A DNA stretch of 64,000 bases from Rapana venosa (lineage: Eukaryota > Mollusca > Gastropoda > Neogastropoda > Muricidae), in contig CM054162.1 of the NCBI GenBank assembly GCA_028751875.1, positions 2,187,015-2,251,014 of the forward strand, given 5' to 3'. Shown one piece after another: positions 55,261 to 64,000 of this stretch. The position numbers and the translations under genes are program-made. Within the stretch, counting starts at the first letter, position 1, and every line of letters starts with the position of its first letter. The notes beneath the pieces were generated by a model. That model worked only from the letters and a program-made list of their open reading frames with translations. It searched no databases and was not told the origin of the DNA.

Positions 55261-55904
55261 TGTCTGCTTTACAAAAGCAGCGGTGTGTATGTTTGTGTGT
55301 TGTGTGCTATGCGGCGCGCGCGCTTTGTGGTGTGTGTAATCAAAATCCAAGAATCAAACTGATTGCCTTAAGTGGAACAAGACTATTTGACACCAACTAA
55401 TAAACATGTGTGTGGGTGCGTGTTGCTGCGAACGTGCTGCGTATATGTGTGTATCTATGTGATTAAGAAGAGACGAGGAGAGGAGAGAGAGAGAGAAGAG
55501 AGAGAAAGAGAGAAGAGGGTGGTGTGTGTGTGTGTGTGTTTTGCGCGCGCGCGTTAATTTTTTTATGCTTGATAACTTTACAGTGCATAGCAAGACACTA
55601 CACAAAATCTGGCTTTGCTTGTCAAAGTCAACAACCAAACAGAATAACAGAGCTATGTTGAAGAAACCGAAGCCAAAACAACCAACCACTAAACCAAACC
55701 CCAAACCCCCGTGTGGATGTCAGGGGGATGTCAATATAAATAATCTTGCCTCCTTCTGGAAATTGTGTGCTTGTATTTGTTGTCTTTCTTTTTTGTTTTA
55801 TTCTGTTTCTGCCTTTAACCTCTTCATTGTCCTGATCTTACCGTCTGGGTCTATTCTTTTGCACTTATCTTCAGAAAGTCTTAACAAAAAATCCTACTCT
55901 TTCC

Positions 55905-56020
55905 CAGACAGAAGTTGGATGCGCTGGGTCTGGCGTGTTAGGCAGCGGAACGCATTTTGGTTCAGAAGACAAATGAGGACAGTTGGTGTCTGAGCGTTTG
56001 AAGAAAAAAACCAAAGACTA
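55905..56020 (+). repeat. Repeat F copy 3
   Basis: 'gttggatgcgctgggtctgg', 'gttaggcagcggaacgcattt', 'gtgtctgagcgtttgaaga'. It ends just where repeat E copy 2 starts. Confidence 0.75.
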
Positions 56021-56021
56021 T

Positions 56022-56490
56022 CCTTGTCGCTGCCTCATCTTTGGTGACGTTCCCGTTCTGCTGTCCCCATGTCGCTCAGTCAGTCTCCCACCACCCAGCC
56101 AATCCCCACGATCGCTATGTTCGTCGCAGGTTTGCACTCACACGGACCCATCACTATCAGGCCGCCATGGAGCCCACGCCGAGATACCCTGCTTCTGCGA
56201 GCACTTTGTAGTGTCTGGTGCCTGCTCTGAGCTAACATACGCGTCACCGCCTCTACGCCCCATGCTGACGGCGCCAGTAGCTCATCGCGGGACCAGACAG
56301 TGGGTCAGCCAGCCGAGAGCCGACCACAACGTCCCTCCAAACGACTGTCCCCTCCCCCCCCCCCCCCCCCCCCCCCCCCCACTGAATCTCCAACCCCAAA
56401 GCTTTGACACAAACACATAAGTGTATGGGAAAACCAAATCTGAGGTCACCATGAGACCAGAGCAACTGGGACCACCTAATCAGAGGCACC
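56022..56490 (-). repeat. Repeat E copy 2 (inverted relative to copy 1)
   Basis: The reverse complement of this segment matches 45850-46312 along its length. It carries a run of about 30 C at 56352-56381 that copy 1 lacks. Flanked on the left by repeat F and on the right by SINE-D. Confidence 0.8.
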
Positions 56491-56499
56491 GTTTGTGTT

Positions 56500-56850
56500 G
56501 TTGAATTGCCTGATGATCAGTGATAATGAGGATGACGTAATGCTGCTGTAGAAGTGTATGTGCTATGAGACCACCTGACATGATTGTACTCTACGCTTAC
56601 TTTCATAATATATTCCGGCGTCAAGCGGGCCCGAGAGATACAGACGCTTGCAGTGATGGTCAGGGAAGTTGAGCAACTCTGTGGATGAAGCTCGACTGTG
56701 TGGTCCCAGTCTTCCCTCTACGCCCACAGCACACTCACTCTGGGTAGGAGCCGGCCGAGTCGGAAAATCCCTAGGACTCATGGATTCAAACCCGCAACCC
56801 CCCAGTCCCTAACCAAGCTGCTAACCACTGCGCCCTGGCGGCTGGTGGAA
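56500..56850 (-). mobile_element. SINE-D, tRNA-derived
   Basis: The minus-strand head at about 56845 reads 'agccgccagggcgcagtgg' with TTAGCAGCTTGGTTAGGGAC and a B box GGGTTTGAATCCATG at 56795-56780. It matches 12300-12695 in the body. This copy has the better-preserved promoter boxes. Confidence 0.7.
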
Positions 56851-57049
56851 GACTTCCTGTCTGTGTTCATTCAGCACAGCGGGGTGGTGATGATTATGCC
56901 CAGCTCCTTCCTCCCTTCCTCACAACGTCTGTTTGAGGTCACAGGAGCAAACAGTTCAAGTCTAGTCCAGTGCCCTCAGCCAGAGGCACACGACGTGGTC
57001 ATTTCTTTCTTAATCCCAGTATTTGTTTATTGTATATACCACTGTAAGC

Positions 57050-57150
57050 AACGGTAGATTTCTCTGCGTCAAATTCGGGATGCTCTCCCCAGGGAGAACG
57101 CGTCGCCACAAGAGCAGCGCCATCCTTTTTTTGTTTGTATTCCTGTCTGC
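57050..57150 (-). mobile_element. SINE-C 3' fragment
   Basis: In plus orientation 'gatttctctgcgtcaaattc', 'gggatgctctccccaggg', 'agaacgcgtcgccac' and 'agcagcgccatcc'. Its reverse complement is the 3' end of the SINE-C family seen (noisy) at 34745-35190. Confidence 0.7.
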
Positions 57151-57240
57151 AATTATATATTTCTTATTTTATTCGTAGTCTTTCAGTTACGCTTCGTAGA
57201 AAAGACGACAGAAAAGAGAAAAATATATACTTTTCATAAG

Positions 57241-57480
57241 TAATTCTTCTTCTTCTTCTTCTTCTTCTTCTTCTTCTTCTTCTTCTTCTTCTTCTTCTTC
57301 TTCTTCTTCTTCTTCTTCTTCTTCTTCTTTCTTCTTCTTCTCTTCTTCTTCGACGTCGTCGTCGTCGTCGTCGTCATTGTCTTACAGTCAGATGGCAATT
57401 GTTGTCTGTCGTTTGAGCAAAAATGCGCTATGCTGCCGTTAAACGCCTGACAAGTCAGACCCAGAGCATCCATCTTTGGG
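57241..57480 (-). repeat. Repeat F copy 4 with expanded tail
   Basis: 57370-57480 is repeat F in reverse ('gacaagtcagacccagagca', 'gtcgtttgagc'). Its GAAGAA tail is expanded here into a (GTC)n run and about 110 bp of (CTT)n (57241-57355). Confidence 0.8.
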
Positions 57481-57821
57481 CGTGAGAGACAGTTGCTATA
57501 TTATGAAATCCTGCTTCTGGCATGTTGTATTATAATAACGTTTGTAAGACATTAGTGAGATCATCAGATACAACTTGAAACGATTAAGCATATTTGCCAT
57601 TTCAACGATCTGGCAAACAGAAGAAAGAAAGCTAAACAAAGTCAATACACAACCAACAAACCAACCCCCAAAACCCACCACACTGCCCCCAAACTACAAG
57701 CAAAGGCAGACCAACCAAACAAGCAAATGTACAAGTGGAAGACATTACCCTAAAAGCTATGTCAGCTTTCAGAAAAAAAGCCCACATATCAAGCTAGTTA
57801 CAGAGACAAAAGCAGGCTTGC

Positions 57822-58052
57822 CTTGAAGAAAACCAGGCAGCACATGACGTTACCGGGAATTCCCACAAAGACCACGGCCTGGCGGACATAGCATTTCAAG
57901 ACTTGCTGCAGGAGGGCGCGGGTATTGGCGCTGAAGAAGGGGTCTGAGGTGTCCCAGGGCCTGAGATCTGGCTGTACCTCATTACCGGACGTGGACAACG
58001 GCTCTAAAGGATCGACATTGCCTCCAAGTCCGTGTGTCGTGTTACTAACCAT
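57822..58052 (-). CDS. GPCR exon 1 (N-terminus and TM1)
   Basis: 77 codons from an ATG at 58052 to a phase-0 boundary. The extracellular part has N-T-T near residue 4 (possible glycosylation). TM1 is residues about 52-76 ('VVFVGIPGNVMCCLVFF') with the conserved G-N at residues 67-68. The exon ends AAG|GCAAGC, a GC donor matching the known GC-AG class (AG|GCAAGT). With the exon 2 acceptor it gives 'CCLVFFK' joined to 'HGLSDRIN'. This fits the short first loop of peptide or FMRFamide-type receptors. No GT donor in a suitable frame is seen near the exon end. 'ttgttctgcag' directly before the ATG (58065-58055) could be an acceptor for a 5' UTR intron. Ligand unknown. Confidence 0.8.
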
Positions 58053-58284
58053 GACTGCAGAACAAAGTGTGTTTGTTGTTGTTGATTTTCAAAAGCTCCA
58101 GTGATTAAGGAAGAGTTCACACTGAAGGTTTGCAGGACTGTAGATACACTTAGAGTACGGAGTTTTTATTCACGAACAGTATGCATTTCAACACTAAACT
58201 GTATCAAGGCTAGAGTAACAAATGTTTTAACAGAAAAAAAAATAAGTGTGTGTAAGTGTGTGTGTAAGTAAGCGCACACGCACA

Positions 58285-58835
58285 TGTACACACATACATC
58301 ATACATACAAACATACATACATACACTACATACATACATACATACATACATACAACATACATACATAATTCTATATCATCTACATACTACATTCACTACA
58401 TACATACATACATACATACATACATACATACATACATACATACAACAACTACACACATACAACATACATAATAACATACATACATACATCACATACATTC
58501 ATCATACATACATAATACATATACATACATACATACATACATACATAATACATACACATACATACTTCAGCTGGACAACACACACACATACACAACATAC
58601 AATCACACACACAAACGACACCACGCATAGCTAACCACACACCACCACTACCACATACACACATCACACACCACATCATACAAATACACATCATCGCACA
58701 CTCATCATGCAATACATACATCATACATCATCATACTACATACATATATGACATGCATACTGCATACATACATACATGAATACAGTATACATACAAAATA
58801 CATCATTAATACATAAACATACATATTAATAAAAC
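58285..58835. repeat. (TACA)n satellite-like tract
   Basis: Imperfect CATA/TACA repeats over about 550 bp, from about 230 bp upstream of the GPCR start codon. Tyr/Ile/His/Thr and Tyr/Val/Cys/Met frames are by-products. Confidence 0.9.
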
Positions 58836-58849
58836 ATACATTGATCATT

Positions 58850-59220
58850 CATGCACATCTTAAATATTATTCATCATAAACATACAACACATACAACTAT
58901 TACACATACACACAACAAAGCACGCACATTTCTTCATTACATGTCACACAATAAGACACTCCAACCTACACACATCACACACAACTATCAACACACACAA
59001 CAAAGACATCACAACTCAAACACAACACTTCGGTTCAGACACACCACGCAACCCCACACACACACACACGCACACGCACACATAAACAACACACACACAC
59101 ATCACAGCACACACCCAGCAACACACACAACTCACACCAAACCCAAAACACAACCCACACAGCTTATCCACAACAGCACACAACACACACACGCGGCGGC
59201 GCGCGCACGGAACAAAACAT
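58850..59220. repeat. CA-rich tract
   Basis: Imperfect ACACAC and CACAAC repeats, ending in 'acacacgcggcggcgcgcgc'. The plus strand is C/A. Confidence 0.85.
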
Positions 59221-59329
59221 ACAGACACCACGAGGAAAGAAAAAACAGAGACAGTTAACAAAAAAAGAAGAACACCAACAGGCGAGGGCAAACAAAAACT
59301 AAGAGGTGATGGTGAAATTGTGAAAGGAT

Positions 59330-59690
59330 AAGAATGTGTGTGATTTTGTGTGAAGTGTGTGTGAGAAAAGTGGGTTTTGTGTGCGAGTGTGTGCGAAAGT
59401 AAGTTGTTATGTGATTATTTATTATATTGTGTTGTTGTGTTTGTGTGTAAGTTTGTGTGTGGTTGGTGTTTGTATGGTAATTGTGTGTGCGCGGTGTGTA
59501 TGTGTTTGTGTCTGTTTTTTGTGTTCAGAGTGTTGTGTGAGTGGTGCGTGCTTGTGAGGTGTGTTGTATGGTTGTGTGTGCGTGGTGTAACGGGGCATGC
59601 CGTGTTGTGTGCTGTGTGTATGTGTATGGTGTGTTGGTGTGGTGAGTGTCTTGGTGAGTGGTATAGTGGGTTTTGTGTGTGAGTTCTGTT
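59330..59690. repeat. GT-rich tract
   Basis: Imperfect GTGTGT/TTGTGTG. The plus strand is G/T, so the strand bias switches relative to the CA tract 110 bp to the left. Confidence 0.85.
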
Positions 59691-59874
59691 CTTAACCCCT
59701 GTCAAGAGCTGTGAAAAGGGGAGCAATTCCAAAGAAAACCCTCCTTCGCCTTATATAAGTAATATTGGTTACAGTGACTTCGTACTTCGAGAAAAAAAAG
59801 TGTGGAAGAAACTGTGGGAAGTCGCTATATCGCCTTGGATCGTGTAGAGTCGCAGCATCGCATAGATCGTCACC

Positions 59875-60075
59875 ATCTCTCCCTCTCCCCTCTACCCTCT
59901 CTCTATCTCTCTCTCATCTCTCCTCATTTCTCCTCTCCTCTCTTCTCCTCTCTCTCTCTCATCTCTCTTCCTCTCTTCCTTCTCTCTCTTCTCCTCTTTC
60001 TCTCTTTTCTCTCCTCTCTCTTCTCTCTCTTCTCCTTCTCCACTCCCCTCCCTACTCTACCTCCTCTCTAGAACT
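59875..60075. repeat. CT-rich tract
   Basis: Imperfect CTCTCC/TCTCTTC repeat of about 200 bp. Ser/Leu frames derive from it. Confidence 0.85.
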
Positions 60076-60179
60076 CCAATTTCCCTCACACCTCGCTTCT
60101 ATCCATTCCTCTCTCTGCCTTTCCTGCTCTTCTTCTTCCTTTCTCTTGTCTTCTGACGCTTCTTTCACACATTATTTGC

Positions 60180-63100
60180 ACATATGAAATCCTCGAAGGG
60201 AAATTAAGTGTCAGAACTAGGGAAGATTAAAGACAAAATCTGCGGAATAAGTAAATATGAAACGCTAGTAGACAAATTACTTTCAAAATCTAACACTCAT
60301 ACAACATGTTTGGATAATCAATCATTTGACTGTAAAATTATCTCATGTTCATCGACTCAAATTCTTCATGTTTAACCCTTCTGCAATTCGCCTCTTCAAT
60401 AAAAAGATAACCCTCTTCACATCTGAAACGCTAAACTTCCTGCTAGCTCTAAACCTTTCATCAATTTTTATCCTTCTGTATAAATGTTTACATGCCTCCC
60501 TTACACAATCTCTGGTCTTGTCGCTTGGTTACATCTAAATACTGCCTCTTTCAATCTTACATACATCAATTTTGATTCTCTATACCATTCCTCAGCATCA
60601 AAATTGCTAGTTAACATTTAACATTGGTAATTTAGCCTCAATGTAAACAATCTATGTAAATTATCAAAACTTATAAATCACCACTTATTCCAACTTACCG
60701 GATATTTTCACTAATATCTCGTTAATAGGCACAATCCTGTCAACTCTTTGGCAACTTATTTTCATGCTTTCAATTATCATTATAATAAATCTTGATTTAT
60801 TAGTCCTTGTCAGGTTTTGTATCTTCCAAATTGTAATAATAAAAACTCAAACGGAACATGTTCTTCGGGTAATATTTCAAACTAAGTTATCCATTCTTTC
60901 CAAAAATTAGTTATACAGAAAAGCATCATTAATGTGACCAATCTTGCGTCCAGGTCGTCTTAGACCAGTTTAAAACCAATACAGAAATATAACTTACTAA
61001 ACACAAAGGAGTAAGCAGAGAAACAAATCATCAGTCACTCATATGAATTCTCTAGCTAAAAAAATCTATACTCTTATGACAGCTAATCATGAGTCTTCAT
61101 CCATAGTAAGACCTCTAAAAATCCGAAAAATCTCAATCCAATCCAATATTGACTACTAAGAAAAACAATTCATAATCATCATCACATCCTTGTCTTTTAC
61201 TCCCTTTCTTGATTCCCTCTCAGTGTTTGCAAAAAATATTCAAAACTCTTTCAGGTATCTAAAATAAGACTTTTGACCAACCTAGAAATGTTTTCTACAT
61301 CTCAGTCCATTGATGTTCTCCCGATTTGGGACTGGCTATGCAAAATTTTATTTCTATCCTTTTTATATGTCCTCGTAGCTAGCTTAAAGCTGTCTTTTAA
61401 AATATGGCAATTATCAGATAGAGAAACATTGATTTTCCATTAAACTGGTAATCGAAAAACAGGATTTTATGTTAAAACTATGTTAATAATTCAAACAATA
61501 ATAATAATAGAGTAAAGCCTGAATCTGCAAAGAAAACAAATCAAACATGCATCAAATCTTACACCAAGAACCCCAATATCATAAACAATCAAATTATCAC
61601 AACACACTTAGTTAGGTCGTAAACAGACTATTACAATAGAACAAAACAGGGAAGCCTCAAACATTTACAAGTTTGAGCTAATTGAAAAATAAAGGTTTTG
61701 GCAATGAAGGGACTCCATTGAGGTGACCGAAAGGAAACAGCTAAAGGCCCGGTTTTTAATCTCCAACAGACAAACAATAGGCAATCTACATTCAAAGCAG
61801 GTATGGACAAGGTACAGGTGAAAGTGGGAGTAGAAGCCATATAGAAACTTTTGAACAATGGTAATCTTAAATGCTTTAGAAGCACTTTAAGAATAAACGA
61901 GGTTTGTTTCAATAACTTTTTTTAAAGGACCATACTGCAATTTTGAGTTTGAAGTAGTAGAATAGAAATGGAAACCTCCAGGAGTAGATATAAGTGTAAG
62001 CGTGAAAGGATGTGACAAGTTTTAAACCTTCTAAAAAATATTCTATTGGTAGCCCAATTATGTAGCAAACTGTCAGGGGAATATTTAAGGATGTTGCAAA
62101 CACCACCCAATAGTCCGGATGGACAGGACCACTATTCTGAAATCCACTACTTATAAAAAATTAGTTGGCCCGAGAGGCACTTATCCATTTAGCTGTAACT
62201 TATTAGAGTATCGTTTTGAAGTCTAGAGGCAGTGGGCCAGACTTATCAAGAGTTTTCCAGGATAGCACTTCATTGACATCCACCATAGATGAACCCACAT
62301 GTTGGTTTATAAAATGGGACTAAAGATGAAGAGATCGACAAAATTCTTAGGACTACCCTTGTTACAGGTGATAATCTTGCAGACAAAAAATTTGGTATCA
62401 GTTTGTGAGGTAAACAAATCCAGTAGGGCATGCATTTAATCAAAGTCGGAGGCAGAGAGAGTTCGAGTGGATCGGTAGAATGCAACAGTCAGTTACAAGA
62501 GTATTTTCCCGCTCTAGCGAAACATTGTATCTATTAAGTTGAACTAGGAATTTTGGGGATGGTGCGAAGGCAACAAAGGGGAAGATTAAATCGAGAGGTT
62601 TGAGTTGTTTTAAAAATTTTTAGTCTTTGGAGATGCAAGGTAACTGATGCTTCCCATTGCTTTCACTCAATTCGGTCATCTAATGATGACCTAACTCATA
62701 GCCATCGGATTGATTTATTAAATCTCAATCAATCGTGTTCATAGAACATCTCTAACTTACTTTAAGACAACCAATTCCTCATTTTCAATGCCATGGATCT
62801 TATTAAATCCCATCTATGATAGTCATTTATTGAGCCACTAATATGCATGCTTCATCCGTGATACCCTCTGTGTTTATGTTATTTACTGTTTCAATGATAA
62901 GGGGGCCCAAAAAGGGTAAGTTCTGTTTCCTTCTCATTTTTTGTTTTACAAAAATGATCTTCCTTCTTCCTCATCTTTTCAAGGTTAGTTTTTATGGTTT
63001 TAACAGTTTTTACCCCACCTTACCGTTCTTCCAGTTCCTGCTTCATTCCACCTTTTCATATTCTTTTTCCCCACAGGCCCACATTCATATCACTTTGAAT

Positions 63101-63600
63101 TCTATATTTTTCATTTCACACAGCCTTTACTAAATTAAATCCAATACTGCTTCGAGTTATTAAGATGAACAAAACCTGAAAGTCGAGAATCGACTATGAA
63201 TTGGCGACACCCATGTAACCAACCAGCCTTCAAATGTTGGGGTTCACCAGTGTCGTCTCCTTTTTTTAGAGATGCATGCTGGGAAACTTTGTTTGCAAAA
63301 ATAATGCATTTTGCTCTTCTACCTGATCTTCCACTCTGCCATAGAAATCATAAAACCAGTGTTCATTGTTTATCAAATTTCTGCTGCATCTTATTGTGAG
63401 ACAAATAATCAACATTTGATCGTGATGAAGCCCCAAGAACTTCCTGAGTGCTTAATAATAAATGCTCTGTGTTAGGTTCAATCGTACGACTGTCCTCATG
63501 CAAGTTAATAAAATGTATGCATACAGATCAAAACTCCTAATGTTCAGATGACACTACTGGAACTTTTAGCATTTCACTTCCATTTCATGACATAAATTGG
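60180..63600. other. AT-rich single-copy stretch, no gene recognised
   Basis: This stretch has none of the SINE, LINE or microsatellite families that fill the rest of the window, and its base composition is more AT-rich. Open frames are short (up to about 95 codons), with no recognisable domain. I see nothing to annotate further. Confidence 0.5.
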
Positions 63601-64000
63601 GAGCTTTAACTCTGACTCTCATTGTTTTGTGTGTTTGTCGTGTTGTTTTGTTGTTAAACTGATGAACTTTTGTGTGTGTTGTCTGAAAATGATCAAGTCA
63701 AGATCTTTATTGAGAGAAAATTATTTACAACTTTTTTCTCCTCCCACGCACGCACTGCACCGCACGCGTGTGTTGTTGTTTTGTGTGTGTGTGTTATTCT
63801 TCCTATTTTAAAGATAATTTCTTCAGGGTAATGAAAGTATCTGTTGTGGGTGTGTGTGTGTTGTTGGTGTGGTGGTGTTTCTTTGATTGTTTTGATTCAA
63901 GGAAAGAATGATACTCTTTGTTATTTTAATGCATCCTGTCCCAGGGAAGGGGGGGGGTTGTAGCTAAATATCACAGCAGACAGCAATAATACATACTTTT
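63600..64000. other. TG-rich window end
   Basis: Microsatellite-like TG patches return (63630-63690, 63780-63795, 63845-63875), with a G run at 63947-63958. No gene. Confidence 0.5.

Larger units (their letters stand above)
53106..57821 (-). other. GPCR intron 1 (4.7 kb, GC-AG)
   Basis: Starts with GC at 57821-57820 and ends with AG at 53107-53106 on the minus strand. It holds repeat F (three plus, one minus), repeat E, SINE-D, SINE-A, SINE-C and SINE-B fragments, and TG, GCT, CTT and GA microsatellites. Confidence 0.7.

Noticed and set aside
55526..55993. 155-codon plus-strand frame in GPCR intron 1
   Set aside because: Runs through unrelated intron sequence and repeat F. No domain, and composition is not coding-like.
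58284..59258. Thr/His/Tyr and Cys/Val frames
   Set aside because: By-products of TACA, CA and GT repeats.
59745..59765. TATA-like 'cttatataag' as the GPCR promoter
   Set aside because: The motif is palindromic and 1.7 kb from the start codon, with repeats between. No initiator or other element supports it.
61631..62110. Minus-strand frames of 60 to 95 codons in the AT-rich stretch
   Set aside because: No recognisable family, no splice context, and lengths expected by chance.

Overview
This is a eukaryotic nuclear window, most likely from a mollusc (probably a gastropod). The evidence is the dense set of tRNA-derived SINEs, several families of truncated non-LTR retrotransposons (LINEs), abundant CA, CT, CTT, TACA and TTTC microsatellites, and a split rhodopsin-class GPCR gene with multi-kilobase introns. 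There are no bacterial operons, CRISPR arrays or rRNA genes, and I could not support a functional tRNA gene. The taxonomic call is inference from repeat style, not from a marker gene.

Sequence quality changes abruptly along the window. About 1-10930, 19060-36030, 41140-41440 and 47440-48445 look like uncorrected sequence: bases smear into their neighbours and homopolymers are inflated. The other parts are clean. One locus appears three times: copy A (about 6370-10320, noisy), copy B (about 10930-19055, clean) and copy C (about 19070-24855, noisy). B contains two LINE insertions, one with a 9-bp target-site duplication, that are missing from A. C begins inside the first LINE and repeats B to its end. 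A second locus is also doubled (46390-47435 and 48445-49435). Allelic or overlapping sequence laid end to end in the assembly explains this best. True tandem duplication is the alternative.

Layout: 1-6370 is noisy simple sequence with SINE tails. 6370-24855 is the A/B/C locus, with two minisatellites, SINEs and three LINE families. 24855-36030 is noisy and SINE-rich, with a 520-bp polypyrimidine tract. 35485-40455 holds a second copy of the first LINE, many SINEs and a 21-bp (seven-codon) tandem repeat. 40455-49435 holds microsatellites, a truncated LINE running into a 500-N gap, purine-rich DNA, a LINE C-terminal fragment and the doubled locus. 49463-58052 is the GPCR gene on the minus strand, whose introns are packed with repeats. 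58240-60075 is a block of TACA, CA, GT and CT repeats upstream of it. 60180-63600 is AT-rich single-copy DNA in which I recognise nothing.

The only host protein-coding gene I can support is the GPCR: three exons, about 375 residues, a GC-AG first intron and a one-base frame disruption before TM7. Everything else that looks coding is retrotransposon remains or repeat-driven open frame. I found no new multi-gene system. The most informative signals are the empty and filled LINE sites, the shared repeat families, the chimeric SINEs and the disrupted receptor.
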